Of a stretch of DNA of 64,000 nt, positions 25,783-34,189 are shown piece after piece. Within the stretch, counting starts at the first letter, position 1. Each line of letters opens with the position of its first letter. Made by a program: the position numbers and the translations under genes. The stretch lies in NCBI GenBank assembly GCA_964248625.1, contig CAXTZG010000003.1, positions 45,508-109,507 on the forward strand. The letters run 5' to 3'. The notes below the pieces were generated by a model. It searched no databases, had not been told where the DNA came from, and was given only the letters and a program-made list of their open reading frames with translations. The DNA is from Lichenicola sp964248625. Lineage in GTDB: Bacteria > Pseudomonadota > Alphaproteobacteria > Acetobacterales > Acetobacteraceae.

Positions 25783-27063
25783 ATGGGAGACAACAGCCAC
25801 GACAGGACGATCGGCGACCGCGTGCTGGCGCCGGAAACGCTGATGCTCGGCTACGGCTACGATCCGTCGCTGTCGGAAGGATCGGTCAAGCCGCCGGTGT
25901 TCCTGACCTCGACCTTCGTGTTCGGCTCGGCCGAGGAGGGACGCGACTTCTTTGACGTGGTGGCCGGGCGCAAGCCGGTGCCCGACGGCGGGGCGGGGCT
26001 TGTCTACTCGCGGTTCAACCATCCCAACAGCGAGATCATCGAGGACCGCCTGGCGATCTACGAGGCCGGCGAGGCGGCGCTGGTGTTCAGCTCGGGCATG
26101 GCGGCGATCACCACCGCGATCCTGGCCACCGCCCGGCCCGGCGACGTCATCCTGCACAGCCAGCCGCTTTATGGCGGCACCGAGACCCTGCTGACCCGCA
26201 CCCTGGCCCCCCTTGGCATCCTGGCGCACGGCTTCCCCGACGGCGGCGATCCGGACGCGATCCATGCCGCGGCGCTTGCCGCCGGCCGGCTCGGCCGCCT
26301 CAGCCTGATCATGATCGAGACACCGTCGAACCCGCTGAACACGCTGGTGGACATCGCTGCGGTGCGGGCGGCGTCGGACCGGGTGGGCGAGGCGACCGGG
26401 CTGCGTCCGCTGGTGCTGTGCGACAACACCATGCTGAGCCCGGTGTTCCAGCAGCCGCTGCGCCATGGTGCCGATCTCGTGGTGGCGTCGCTGACCAAGT
26501 ATATCGGCGGCCACAGCGACCTGATCGGCGGCACGGTGATCGGCAGCCACGCCCTGCTGCGGCCGGTCCGGCTGCTGCGCAGCGCGATCGGCACCCAGCT
26601 CGACCCGCATTCCTGCTGGATGGTCGGCCGCTCGCTGGAAACGCTGGCGGTGCGCGTGCGCGCCTCCGCCAGCCATGCGGACGCCGTGATCGCCGCCATG
26701 GACTCCCATCCCAGGGTGGTCGCGGTGCATGCCCTAGGTGCCGGGCGCGGCAGCGACGTGGTGCGGCGGATCTATGCGGCGCAATGCACCGGCCCGGGCT
26801 CGACCTTCGGCATCGAGATCGCCGGCGGACAGGCGGAAGCGTTCCGGGTGCTGAACCGGCTGCGCCTGTTCAAGCTGGCGGTCAGCCTCGGCGGCACCGA
26901 ATCCCTCGCCTGCCATCCCGCCTCGACCACCCATTCCGGGGTGCCGGCCGAGCTGCGTGCCCGGATCGGCGTCACCGACGGGCTGATCCGGCTGAGCATC
27001 GGGCTCGAGAACGCGGACGACCTGGTGGCGGACCTGACCCAGGCGCTGGCGGTGCTGGACTAG
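25783..27063 (+). CDS. PLP-dependent trans-sulfuration enzyme (cystathionine gamma-synthase family)
   Basis: 426-residue Cys/Met-metabolism PLP enzyme. Visible: the PLP phosphate-binding region YSRFNHPNSEIIEDRLA and FSSGMAAITTAI, the ring-stacking region IETPSNPLNTLVD, and the Schiff-base lysine in VASLTKYIGGHSDLIGG near residue 240. The extra N-terminal stretch before VKPPVFLTSTF fits the alphaproteobacterial cystathionine gamma-synthase-family/methionine gamma-lyase-like group. The exact reaction (synthase or lyase) cannot be decided from sequence. ATG 25783 with AGGAGA seven bases upstream is a clear start. It appears monocistronic. Confidence 0.88.
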   Translation: MGDNSHDRTIGDRVLAPETLMLGYGYDPSLSEGSVKPPVFLTSTFVFGSAEEGRDFFDVVAGRKPVPDGGAGLVYSRFNHPNSEIIEDRLAIYEAGEAALVFSSGMAAITTAILATARPGDVILHSQPLYGGTETLLTRTLAPLGILAHGFPDGGDPDAIHAAALAAGRLGRLSLIMIETPSNPLNTLVDIAAVRAASDRVGEATGLRPLVLCDNTMLSPVFQQPLRHGADLVVASLTKYIGGHSDLIGGTVIGSHALLRPVRLLRSAIGTQLDPHSCWMVGRSLETLAVRVRASASHADAVIAAMDSHPRVVAVHALGAGRGSDVVRRIYAAQCTGPGSTFGIEIAGGQAEAFRVLNRLRLFKLAVSLGGTESLACHPASTTHSGVPAELRARIGVTDGLIRLSIGLENADDLVADLTQALAVLD

Positions 27064-27186
27064 GGGTTCGGCGTCCGAATCGGCGCTTTGCCCGCCACCG
27101 GACCCGGTGCGCGCGCCGGGCTGTCGGCGACCGGTCGATGACGGTACGGTCGAGTCGGAGGGGGGATTCACGATTAATCGACCCCT

Positions 27187-27195
27187 TGTGGATCA
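27187..27195 (-). promoter_or_regulatory. DnaA-box-like site upstream of nrdA
   Basis: Minus strand reads TGATCCACA, one mismatch from the DnaA consensus TTATCCACA. It lies 205 bases before nrdA. The only other site of this kind noticed precedes nrdB. The region 27064-27400 otherwise contains no recognisable gene. Confidence 0.35.
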
Positions 27196-27303
27196 CGTGC
27201 ACATCCTGCTCTAGCCGCTTGAAGCGAAAGCCGATCCGGCCGCCGCTGGTATGGCCGGGTCGACCGTCTCAATCATAAATGTGGGGGCAGCACTGGAAAT
27301 CGG

Positions 27304-27319
27304 ACGCCATATGTAGCGT
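27304..27319. promoter_or_regulatory. NrdR-box-like site upstream of nrdA
   Basis: ACGCCATATGTAGCGT agrees with the NrdR box ACACWATATATWGTGT at 12 of 16 positions and keeps its dyad character. It is 81 bases before the nrdA start. No convincing second box at the usual spacing was found, which lowers confidence. Confidence 0.35.
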
Positions 27320-27400
27320 AGTGTCCTGACAGGCAGGCACCAGCGACACGGCGTCTCCCACGTCCGGCACGCCCGGCGGCATCATCCAGGAGAGTACTGC

Positions 27401-29341
27401 ATGACCCTTCACGAGGCCGGCGAGACCGCGTCCATGACACGCCCGTCCGAACTGCGTGGCGACGAGCCGGACGCGCAGGGCAGGCTGGTCGACGCGGCGC
27501 AGGGCGGGCTGGACGACATCGTGCAGATGGAAGGCCGCTACCAGGTTCGCGTCGACCGCTCGCGCGACAACCTGCTGACCGACTTCGGCAAGGCGACGCT
27601 GGACAACCGCTACCTGCTCCCAGGCGAGGGCTACCAGGACCTGTTCGCCCGCGTCGCCAGCTACTACGGCGACGACACCGCGCATGCCCAGCGCATCTAC
27701 GACTACATCTCGAAGCACTGGTTCATGCCGGCGACGCCGGTGCTGTCGAACGGCGGCACCACCCGCGGCCTGCCGATCTCCTGCTTCCTGAACGAGGCCT
27801 CCGACAGCCTGGAAGGCATCGTCGGCCTGTGGAACGAGAATGTCTGGCTGGCCTCCAAGGGCGGCGGAATCGGCTCCTACTGGGGCAATCTGCGCTCCAT
27901 CGGCGAGAATGTCGGCCGCAACGGCAAGACCTCCGGCGTGATCCCGTTCATCCGGGTGATGGACAGCCTGACGCTCGCCATCAGCCAGGGCTCGCTGCGT
28001 CGCGGGTCGGCTGCGGTGTATCTCCCGGTCTGGCATCCCGAGGTCGAGGAGTTCATCGAGATGCGCCGCCCCACCGGCGGTGATCCCAACCGCAAGGCGC
28101 TCAACCTGCATCACGGCATCCTGATCTCGGACGCCTTCATGCGCGCGGTCGAGGCGGACGAGGAGTGGGCGCTGGTCAGCCCGAAGGATCGCGGCCACAT
28201 CCGCACCGTCTCGGCGCGCGGGCTCTGGATCCGCATCCTGACCGCGCGGATGGAGCAGGGCGAGCCCTACATCATCTATTCCGACCACGTGAACAACGCG
28301 CGGCCCGAGCACCACAAGCTGGCCGGGCTCGAGGTCAAGACCTCCAACCTCTGCGCCGAGATCACCCTGCCCACGGGGATCGACCAGTACGGCAAGCAGC
28401 GCACCGCGGTCTGCTGCCTGTCCTCGCTCAACCTGGAGACCTGGTTCGAGTGGAAGGACCACCCTCTGTTCATCGAGGACATCATGCGGTTCCTCGACAA
28501 CGTGCTGCAGGACTTCATCGACCGCGCGCCGGATGACATGGCACGGGCGAAGTATGCAGCCGCCCGCGAGCGGTCGGTGGGGCTCGGCGTGATGGGCTAC
28601 CACTCCTTCCTGCAGGCGCAGAAGGTGCCGTTCGAGAGCGTGATCGCCAAGGTCTGGAACAAGCGGATGTTCAAGCACATCCGCGCGCAGGCGGATGCGG
28701 CGTCGCGGATGCTGGCCGAGGAGAAGGGCGCCTGCCCGGATGCCGCCGATTACGGCATCATGGAACGCTTCAGCCACAAGATGGCGATCGCCCCCACCGC
28801 ATCCATCTCGATCATCACCGGCGCCACCAGCCCGGGCATCGAGCCTATCGCCGCCAACGTGTTCCTGCAGAAGACGCTGTCGGGCTCGTTCACCGTGCGC
28901 AACCGGCATCTGCAGAAGCTGCTGGCCGAGAAGGGCCGCGACACCGACGAGGTCTGGTCCTCGATCACCCTTACCAAGGGCAGCGTGCAGCATCTCGACT
29001 TCCTGACCCAGCAGGAGAAGGACGTCTACAAGACCGCCTTCGAGCTCGACCAGCGCTGGGTGATCGAGCACGCGTCTGATCGCACGCCGTTCATCTGCCA
29101 GAGCCAGTCGGTCAACCTGTTCCTGCCGGCCGACATCCACAAGCGCGACCTGCACCAGATCCACCTGCTGGCCTGGAAGCGCGGGCTCAAGAGCCTGTAC
29201 TACTGCCGCAGCCTGTCGATCCAGCGGGCGGACACGGTCAGCGACATGCTCAACAAGTCGGACGTGCTGGAGCGGGACGTGGCGCTGCCGCCGGTGCGGC
29301 ACGAGACCACCAACTTCGACGAGTGTCTGGCCTGCCAGTAG
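27401..29341 (+). CDS. nrdA: Ribonucleoside-diphosphate reductase alpha subunit
   Basis: Class I ribonucleotide reductase large subunit, reducing NDPs to dNDPs with the radical supplied by NrdB. It is 646 residues, shorter at the N-terminus than E. coli NrdA, so an ATP-cone activity domain is not evident. Visible: the first active-site Cys in GLPISCFLNEASDSLEG, NLCAEITLPTG with the radical Cys and Glu, PTASISIITGATSPGIEP, LYYCRSLSIQRAD with the C-terminal radical-transfer tyrosines, and the terminal redox pair ECLAC. ATG 27401 follows AGGAGAG. nrdB is not adjacent but 3.3 kb downstream. DnaA- and NrdR-like sites precede it. Confidence 0.96.
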   Translation: MTLHEAGETASMTRPSELRGDEPDAQGRLVDAAQGGLDDIVQMEGRYQVRVDRSRDNLLTDFGKATLDNRYLLPGEGYQDLFARVASYYGDDTAHAQRIYDYISKHWFMPATPVLSNGGTTRGLPISCFLNEASDSLEGIVGLWNENVWLASKGGGIGSYWGNLRSIGENVGRNGKTSGVIPFIRVMDSLTLAISQGSLRRGSAAVYLPVWHPEVEEFIEMRRPTGGDPNRKALNLHHGILISDAFMRAVEADEEWALVSPKDRGHIRTVSARGLWIRILTARMEQGEPYIIYSDHVNNARPEHHKLAGLEVKTSNLCAEITLPTGIDQYGKQRTAVCCLSSLNLETWFEWKDHPLFIEDIMRFLDNVLQDFIDRAPDDMARAKYAAARERSVGLGVMGYHSFLQAQKVPFESVIAKVWNKRMFKHIRAQADAASRMLAEEKGACPDAADYGIMERFSHKMAIAPTASISIITGATSPGIEPIAANVFLQKTLSGSFTVRNRHLQKLLAEKGRDTDEVWSSITLTKGSVQHLDFLTQQEKDVYKTAFELDQRWVIEHASDRTPFICQSQSVNLFLPADIHKRDLHQIHLLAWKRGLKSLYYCRSLSIQRADTVSDMLNKSDVLERDVALPPVRHETTNFDECLACQ

Positions 29342-29347
29342 ACGTAT

Positions 29348-29390
29348 CCAGGGGCTCTGCCCCTGGACCCCGCTCAAGGCTTGCCTTGAG
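29348..29390. terminator. Tandem hairpins between convergent nrdA and MYG1-family gene
   Basis: Two perfect 8-bp stems: CCAGGGGC-TCT-GCCCCTGG (29348-29366) and CTCAAGGC-TT-GCCTTGAG (29373-29390). They lie between convergent genes and are symmetrical, so they could stop transcription from both sides, though no U-tract follows. The first stem recurs exactly at 48276-48294. Confidence 0.6.
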
Positions 29391-29400
29391 AATCCTCTAG

Positions 29401-30342
29401 TTAGGCTAGGGCCAGGGCTTTTTTCGCCATGGCCAGGGCTCCGTCCCGCGAGCGGGCGGAGCCTACGAAGCGTCGCAGATGCACGAACACGGCATCCTCG
29501 ACGCCGCAGGCCTGAGCCAGTTCGGCGTTCTGCAGGCCGGCCCACGCTTCCGGCAGCGGCAGCTTCTGCGCGAACGAGCCGGGCTCCGGCGGCACCGTGT
29601 CCAGCATCCAGTTGCCGTTCGAGGCCGGCGATACGGTGAGCAGCACCGGCAGGGCGTGGCTGTGCACCACGCTCTTCCACGGCATGCCGCGTTCCAGCAC
29701 CAGGATGCGCGGGTCGGCCGCCGCCGCATGCGCCGTCAGCACGGAGGCTTCCGCGGACAGGCGCGCACGCAGAGCTTCGACACGTCGGCCGAGCACGGCC
29801 TGCGCCAGCATCGACGCCTCCAGAAATGCGGCGTCGCCGGCGGTTGGGCCGGTGCTGGCGGCATCGTCCCAGGTCGGGTTGAACTCGCCGATCAGGGCCG
29901 CGAAGCCGAGCGGGTCCCGCCCGACTGCCACGCCGTTGTCGATCTCGTCGATCCGCAGCACCAGGCTCTCGTCGAGCTCGGCGGCGATCGCCTCGGCGAA
30001 CCGCTCGCTGCCGGAGGGCCCCAGCAGGGCCGCCACCGCCCGCACGCCGTGGATCTGCCAGATCAGCCCGGCTGAGGAGAACGGCGTCCCGTTCGGGCGC
30101 TCGGCAGCGCCGCGCTGGTGATGGTCGAAGCGCTGGGCCTCGGCGTCGAACCGGCCGCCCACGTCCCACACGATGTCCGCGGCCTCGATCGGCTCGGGCT
30201 TGCGGGTGCGCAGCAGCGTATGGTCGCGGCCGGCCTCGTGCAGGCCCAGCGCCAGCCGCAGCACGGCATAGGCGAACACCTCGTCGCAATGGAACTTGCC
30301 GCTGTGGGTGACGAGAAGCGGGCGTGGCTGGTCGGTGGTCAT
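29401..30342 (-). CDS. MYG1-family metal-dependent exonuclease-like protein
   Basis: 313 residues, UPF0160/MYG1 family, related to DHH-type phosphoesterases; the eukaryotic homologue is described as an RNA exonuclease. Conserved metal-site motifs: THSGKFHCDEVFAYAVLR (residues 12-29), VWDVGG, and FDHHQRG near residue 73, then EIDNGV and FNPTWDD near residue 150. The C-terminal half has RGMPWKSVVHSH and the VSPASNGNWMLD region typical of the family. The bacterial role is undefined. It is convergent with nrdA and 80 bases upstream of nothing on its own strand except the elongation-factor gene, which may precede it in an operon. Confidence 0.85.
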   Translation of the reverse strand: MTTDQPRPLLVTHSGKFHCDEVFAYAVLRLALGLHEAGRDHTLLRTRKPEPIEAADIVWDVGGRFDAEAQRFDHHQRGAAERPNGTPFSSAGLIWQIHGVRAVAALLGPSGSERFAEAIAAELDESLVLRIDEIDNGVAVGRDPLGFAALIGEFNPTWDDAASTGPTAGDAAFLEASMLAQAVLGRRVEALRARLSAEASVLTAHAAAADPRILVLERGMPWKSVVHSHALPVLLTVSPASNGNWMLDTVPPEPGSFAQKLPLPEAWAGLQNAELAQACGVEDAVFVHLRRFVGSARSRDGALAMAKKALALA

Positions 30343-30422
30343 GACGGCGATCCAATGCGGGGATGCCCGATGCGGGCATCGGGCTGGCGGGGCCTATACA
30401 CCAGGCGGGACGGATGCGTGCA

Positions 30423-30893
30423 TCAGGCCTCGATCGCCACCACCTGCACCGGCTCCCGGCCGCCGTCGAGCTCCACCATTTCGCCTGCCTGCGCGCCCAG
30501 CAGGGCGGCGGCAAGGGGGGCGGTATAGCTCAGCAGGGCTTGCGCCGGATCGGCCTCGTCCTCGCCGACCAGACGGAAACGGCTGGTGGCGCCGCCGCGA
30601 CGGATGGTCACGAGGACGCCGAACACCACCTCCTCCGGCGGGACGCCACGCGGCTCCACCAGCCGGGCGGTGGCCCGGCGCGACTGCCAGTAGCGCAGGT
30701 CGCGCAGCAGACGGGGGCGTGCCTCGTCATCCGCCGGCAACTCGCCCAGTGCTGCCTGCAGGCCCGCCACCGCCTCCTCGATCAGCATCAGCCCGTTCGG
30801 CGTAACCAGGTTGGGATGCGGGCTGATCGGCCGCTCCGGCAGCCGACCGGCCCGACTCTCCTCGGCTTCCTCCGACACGAATGCCCGGCTCAT
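30423..30893 (-). CDS. GreA/GreB-family transcription factor
   Basis: 156 residues. Residues about 35-80 give a helical hairpin (TPNGLMLIEEAVAGL, RLLRDLRYWQSRRATARLVEP), and residues about 85-155 give the FKBP-like GreA/GreB C-terminal domain (EVVFGVLVTIRRGG, RFRLVGEDEADPAQ, LLSYTAPLAAALLGAQAGE). It should bind RNA polymerase near the secondary channel and either stimulate transcript cleavage or act as a paralogous modulator. The N-terminus is diverged, so a cleavage-competent Gre factor is not certain. ATG 30893 has no strong ribosome binding site. It is divergent from the FAH-family gene. Confidence 0.82.
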   Translation of the reverse strand: MSRAFVSEEAEESRAGRLPERPISPHPNLVTPNGLMLIEEAVAGLQAALGELPADDEARPRLLRDLRYWQSRRATARLVEPRGVPPEEVVFGVLVTIRRGGATSRFRLVGEDEADPAQALLSYTAPLAAALLGAQAGEMVELDGGREPVQVVAIEA

Positions 30894-31021
30894 CGCCTCT
30901 TTCCTTCTGTGCCGGTTTGCAACGCGGCGCGGCGCCCTCCGGTGGTGCCGGCCCGTTGCCTGCCGGTCGGGCGGCGTGCTTCCCTCAGGGGGGTTCGGTG
31001 CCGGGCGGCGAGGAGAACACG

Positions 31022-31711
31022 ATGCTGGAGGCGATCGCGGTGCAGGTGCCGATGGTGCCGGTGGCCGGACAGGCGGCCGGCTTTCCGGTGCGCCGGATCT
31101 GGTGCGTCGGCCAGAACTACGCCGATCACACCCGCGAGATGGGCGACGATCCGGATCGCGCGCCGCCCTTCTTCTTCTCCAAGCCTGCGGATGCGGTGGT
31201 GCCGGGCGGCGGCACGCTCGCCTTTCCGTCCGAAACGCAGTCGCTGCATCACGAGGTCGAGCTGGTGGTGGCGATCGGCCAGGCCGGGCGGAACATCGCG
31301 CCGGAGCAGGCGCTGGATCACGTCTATGGCTATGCGGTCGGGCTCGACATGACGCGGCGCGACCTGCAGGCCGAAGCCAAGCGGCTCGGTCGCCCATGGG
31401 CGTTCGCCAAAGGATTCGACGAGAGCTGTCCGATCAGCCCGATCGTGCCGGCTTCGCGCTGCGGCCATCCGCGGACAGGCGCGATCACGCTGTCGGTGAA
31501 CGGTGCGCCCAGGCAGGCGGGCGATCTCGCCCAGATGATCTGGTCGGTGCCGGACGCGATCGCCTTCCTGTCGCGCTTCGTGGCACTGGCGCCGGGCGAC
31601 CTGATCATGACCGGAACCCCGGCCGGGGTCGGTCCGGTGCGGCCGGGCGACGTGGTTACCGGCGCCTGCGCCGGCGTCGGCGACGTCACCGTCACCTACC
31701 AGGCGCACTGA
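31022..31711 (+). CDS. Fumarylacetoacetate hydrolase family protein
   Basis: 229 residues of the FAH C-terminal-domain fold. Characteristic parts: RIWCVGQNYADHTREMG at residues 25-41, PFFFSKPADAVVPGG, the metal-binding LHHEVELVVAIG with a further acidic ligand at VGLDMTRRDLQ, and the end LIMTGTPAGVGPVRPGD. Members hydrolyse or decarboxylate acylpyruvates and related diketo acids, for example fumarylpyruvate or oxaloacetate; the exact substrate is not predictable. ATG 31022 follows GGCGAGGAGAAC. The next SDR gene begins 13 bases after its stop, so the two are co-transcribed. Confidence 0.9.
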   Translation: MLEAIAVQVPMVPVAGQAAGFPVRRIWCVGQNYADHTREMGDDPDRAPPFFFSKPADAVVPGGGTLAFPSETQSLHHEVELVVAIGQAGRNIAPEQALDHVYGYAVGLDMTRRDLQAEAKRLGRPWAFAKGFDESCPISPIVPASRCGHPRTGAITLSVNGAPRQAGDLAQMIWSVPDAIAFLSRFVALAPGDLIMTGTPAGVGPVRPGDVVTGACAGVGDVTVTYQAH

Positions 31712-31724
31712 GCGGAGCCGGCGC

Positions 31725-32450
31725 ATGGCGCTCTATGTCGTGACCGGGGCGTCGCGTGGCCTGGGTGCCGCGATGGTCCGCCAGCTGCTCGCACAGGGCC
31801 ATCACGTGGTGGCGGCCGCTCGCGGCCCGGCACCCGATCCGGCCGCCGGACCCGGCCGGCTGGACTGGACCCGGCTCGATCTCGCCGACGGGGCAGCGGC
31901 GCGCGGCTGGGTGATGCGAGCGCTCGAGGGCTGTCCGCGGCCGGAGCGGGCGGCGCTGATCCTGAACGCCGGAGCGGTGGAGCCGGTGGTCCCGGTGCCC
32001 GCGCTGGAGCCGGATGCGCTGGACGCCCACATGCGGCTCAACCTGGTGTCGCCGATGCTGACCGCCGCGGGGTTCCTGGACGCCACCGCCGGCTGGTCGG
32101 TGCCGCGGCGCATTCTGGCGATCTCGTCGGGTGCTGCCCGGCGCGGCATCGCGCACTGGAGCGCCTATTGCGCCAGCAAGGCCGGGCTCGACGGCTTCGT
32201 GCGGGCCCTCAACGCCGAGCATGCGGATCGCTCCGACGTGAAGGCCGTATCCCTGGCGCCCGGCGTGATCGACACCGCCATGCAGGCGGTGATCCGCACC
32301 GTCGACGCCCCCCAGCGCGACCGCTTTCGCACCCTGCATGAGGAAGGGCGGCTAACCTCGCCAGACGATGCCGCGACGGCGATCCTGGCCTATCTGGAGC
32401 GAAACGATTTCGGCGCCGTCGAGACCGACGACATCCGCAACGTCCGCTGA
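31725..32450 (+). CDS. Short-chain dehydrogenase/reductase
   Basis: 241-residue Rossmann-fold oxidoreductase. The nucleotide-binding motif TGASRGLGAAM is at residues 7-17, NAG appears in LILNAGAVEP, the catalytic Ser is in ILAISSGAARRG, and the YxxxK pair is in AYCASKAGLDGF near residue 146. SLAPGVIDTAMQ follows. The pattern resembles sepiapterin-reductase-like/benzil-reductase-type SDRs, but the substrate is unknown. It is joined to the FAH-family gene by 13 bases. The region after it (32451-32687) holds the nrdB control sites. Confidence 0.88.
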   Translation: MALYVVTGASRGLGAAMVRQLLAQGHHVVAAARGPAPDPAAGPGRLDWTRLDLADGAAARGWVMRALEGCPRPERAALILNAGAVEPVVPVPALEPDALDAHMRLNLVSPMLTAAGFLDATAGWSVPRRILAISSGAARRGIAHWSAYCASKAGLDGFVRALNAEHADRSDVKAVSLAPGVIDTAMQAVIRTVDAPQRDRFRTLHEEGRLTSPDDAATAILAYLERNDFGAVETDDIRNVR

Positions 32451-32462
32451 GTTTTCGCTAGC

Positions 32463-32471
32463 TGTGGATAA
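32463..32471 (-). promoter_or_regulatory. Consensus DnaA box upstream of nrdB
   Basis: Minus strand reads TTATCCACA, an exact match to the DnaA consensus, 216 bases upstream of the nrdB start and 9 bases before the long palindrome at 32481-32506. DnaA control of ribonucleotide reductase genes is known in E. coli; binding here is inferred. Confidence 0.5.
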
Positions 32472-32480
32472 GTAAACGCA

Positions 32481-32506
32481 GGCAGACACAACATGTTGTG
32501 TCTGCC
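32481..32506. promoter_or_regulatory. Perfect 26-bp palindrome containing an NrdR-box-like core, upstream of nrdB
   Basis: Perfect dyad with half-site GGCAGACACAACA and its exact complement, without a spacer. The central 16 bases (32486-32501), ACACAACATGTTGTGT, match the NrdR box ACACWATATATWGTGT at 14 of 16 positions. The flanking GGCAG/CTGCC extends the dyad beyond a normal NrdR box. It is 181 bases before nrdB, implying a long leader or a promoter nearby. Confidence 0.6.
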
Positions 32507-32687
32507 GATCTTCGCTCTGGCCGGTGCCGACCGGTTGGGGCATACTCCGGCATCGACTCCGGGGGCGGCGGAATGCCGGTCCGGGAGCGCCGGGCGGGTG
32601 TCACCCTGCCCTGGGAAGTCCTCACATTCAGGCAGTGCCGCATGGCCGGTTCAGGCAGTGCGGCGCGGCATTCCGGAGAGCGAGCAC

Positions 32688-33719
32688 ATGGACCAACATC
32701 CGGCCGGCACACGGCTCGACCTGCTGACGGCGAACCCGGTCTACAAGCCGTTCCGCTACCCCTGGGCCTACGACGCCTGGCTGACCCAGCAGCGCGTGCA
32801 CTGGCTTCCCGAGGAGGTGCCGCTCGCCGACGACGTCAAGGACTGGCACAAGAACCTGTCCGCGTCGGAACAGAACCTCGTCACGCAGATCTTTCGCTTC
32901 TTCACGCAGTCCGACGTGGAAGTGAACAACTGCTACATGAAGCACTACTCCCAGGTCTTCAAGCCGACCGAGGTGCTGATGATGCTGTCGGCGTTCTCGA
33001 ACATCGAGACGATCCACATCGCCGCCTACAGCCACCTGCTCGACACCATCGGCATGCCCGAAGCGGAATACTCGGCCTTCCTCGGCTACAAGGAGATGAA
33101 GGACAAGTACGACTACATGCAGGGCTTCCGGGTCGACAACAAGCACGAGATCGCCAAGACGCTCGCAGCCTTCGGCGCCTTCACCGAGGGGCTGCAGCTG
33201 TTCGCCTCGTTTGCGATCCTGCTGAACTTCCCGCGCTTCAACAAGCTGAAGGGCATGGGCCAGATCGTCACCTGGTCGGTGCGTGACGAGACGCTGCACT
33301 GCCTGTCGGTGATCCGCCTGTTCCGCACCTTCATCCAGGAGAACCCGGAGATCTGGACCGACCAGCTCCGCAGCGAGCTGAGCGAGGTCTGCGCCACCAT
33401 CGTGCATCACGAGGACGCCTTCATCGACCTCGCCTTCGAGCTGGGCCCCGTGGAAGGGCTCGATGCGGCGCAGGTCAAGACCTACATCCGCTTCATCGCC
33501 GATCGCCGGCTGCAGCAGCTCGGGCTCGATCCGCTCTACAACGTCGAGAGCAACCCGCTGCCCTGGCTGGACGACCTGCTGAACGCGGTCGAGCATGCCA
33601 ACTTCTTCGAGAACCGCTCGACCGAATACAGCCGCGCCTCGACCAGCGGCACCTGGGAGGAAGCCTTCACCTCCTCGATCGGCAGCGACTGGCACGCGGA
33701 AACCGCCGTACCGGCTTGA
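32688..33719 (+). CDS. nrdB: Ribonucleoside-diphosphate reductase beta subunit
   Basis: 343-residue class I small subunit housing the di-metal centre and radical. Metal ligands are visible in NLSASEQNLVTQIF, NIETIHIAAYSHLLD (Glu, His and the radical-position Tyr), AFTEGLQLFASFAI and the WSVRDETLHCLS helix with Glu and His. FEN and the C-terminal WEEAF tail, which docks to NrdA, are present. ATG 32688 follows GGAGAG by seven bases. An in-frame extension reaches 32493 inside the palindrome but is not protein-like. It is separated from nrdA by four genes on both strands, so the two subunits need parallel control. Confidence 0.96.
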   Translation: MDQHPAGTRLDLLTANPVYKPFRYPWAYDAWLTQQRVHWLPEEVPLADDVKDWHKNLSASEQNLVTQIFRFFTQSDVEVNNCYMKHYSQVFKPTEVLMMLSAFSNIETIHIAAYSHLLDTIGMPEAEYSAFLGYKEMKDKYDYMQGFRVDNKHEIAKTLAAFGAFTEGLQLFASFAILLNFPRFNKLKGMGQIVTWSVRDETLHCLSVIRLFRTFIQENPEIWTDQLRSELSEVCATIVHHEDAFIDLAFELGPVEGLDAAQVKTYIRFIADRRLQQLGLDPLYNVESNPLPWLDDLLNAVEHANFFENRSTEYSRASTSGTWEEAFTSSIGSDWHAETAVPA

Positions 33720-33724
33720 TGACG

Positions 33725-33788
33725 GGCGGCCCGGCGGGCCGCCGACCCCGACGATCTCCGGTGCCGGCGTGCCGGAGATCCCTTCCTT
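33725..33788 (+). terminator. Tandem hairpins after nrdB
   Basis: GGCGGCCC-GGC-GGGCCGCC (33725-33743) and GATCTCCGG-N10-CCGGAGATC (33753-33780), the second followed by a pyrimidine run CCTTCCTT. They are likely transcription stops for nrdB. The run is not pure U, so efficiency is uncertain. Confidence 0.55.
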
Positions 33789-34189
33789 GACGAACCGGCA
33801 TCATCGACGCCCAGCCACCCGGCGATCGGGATTGGCTGCCTGTCCGAAGCAAAACCGCCTTCATCCAGGCGGCGCCGGCAATGGCCGATCTGCCCAATTC
33901 CTTTTGCATTGCAATATAAACCCGGTTTTCTATCGCCGTTGCTTGAACAGGCCGGTCGCTGTTTTGCCCATGGGCAAAAATAGTATCGGTCGAGCGTGGG
34001 AAATGCGGTAGAACAGCTTCATCTGGAACCTCTATTATCCCGCGAAATAATCACTGGCGATCCGAACCTGTCGGGCGCCGGGACCGAGGAACGTCATTGA
34101 TGTCCAGCGTCACCAAGGGCGGGTTCGCTCGCTTCAACCTCCGCTGCCGGGCGGAGAACTGAGAGCGGGCACGCGGCAAGGCGCATTGC
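33789..34189. other. Intergenic region before the polyol operon; no gene seen
   Basis: About 400 bases, noticeably richer in A/T between 33900 and 34060 than the surroundings, which fits a promoter or regulator-binding area for the AraC gene and operon downstream. An imperfect inverted repeat ATTATCCCGCGAAATAAT is present near 34034. No tRNA, small RNA or coding signal was recognised. Confidence 0.4.

Noticed and set aside
24700..26730. 676-codon minus-strand open frame opposite znuB and the PLP enzyme
   Set aside because: It is His/Arg/Gln-rich antisense sequence without motifs; both sense genes are convincing.
27269..27284. Possible second NrdR box upstream of nrdA
   Set aside because: Only 8 of 16 positions agree with the consensus, and the spacing from the first site is 35 bases rather than about 31-32.
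27269..30514. 1081-codon minus-strand open frame opposite nrdA and running through the MYG1-family gene region
   Set aside because: Its composition is that of a shadow frame; nrdA and the MYG1-family protein in other frames have clear active-site motifs.
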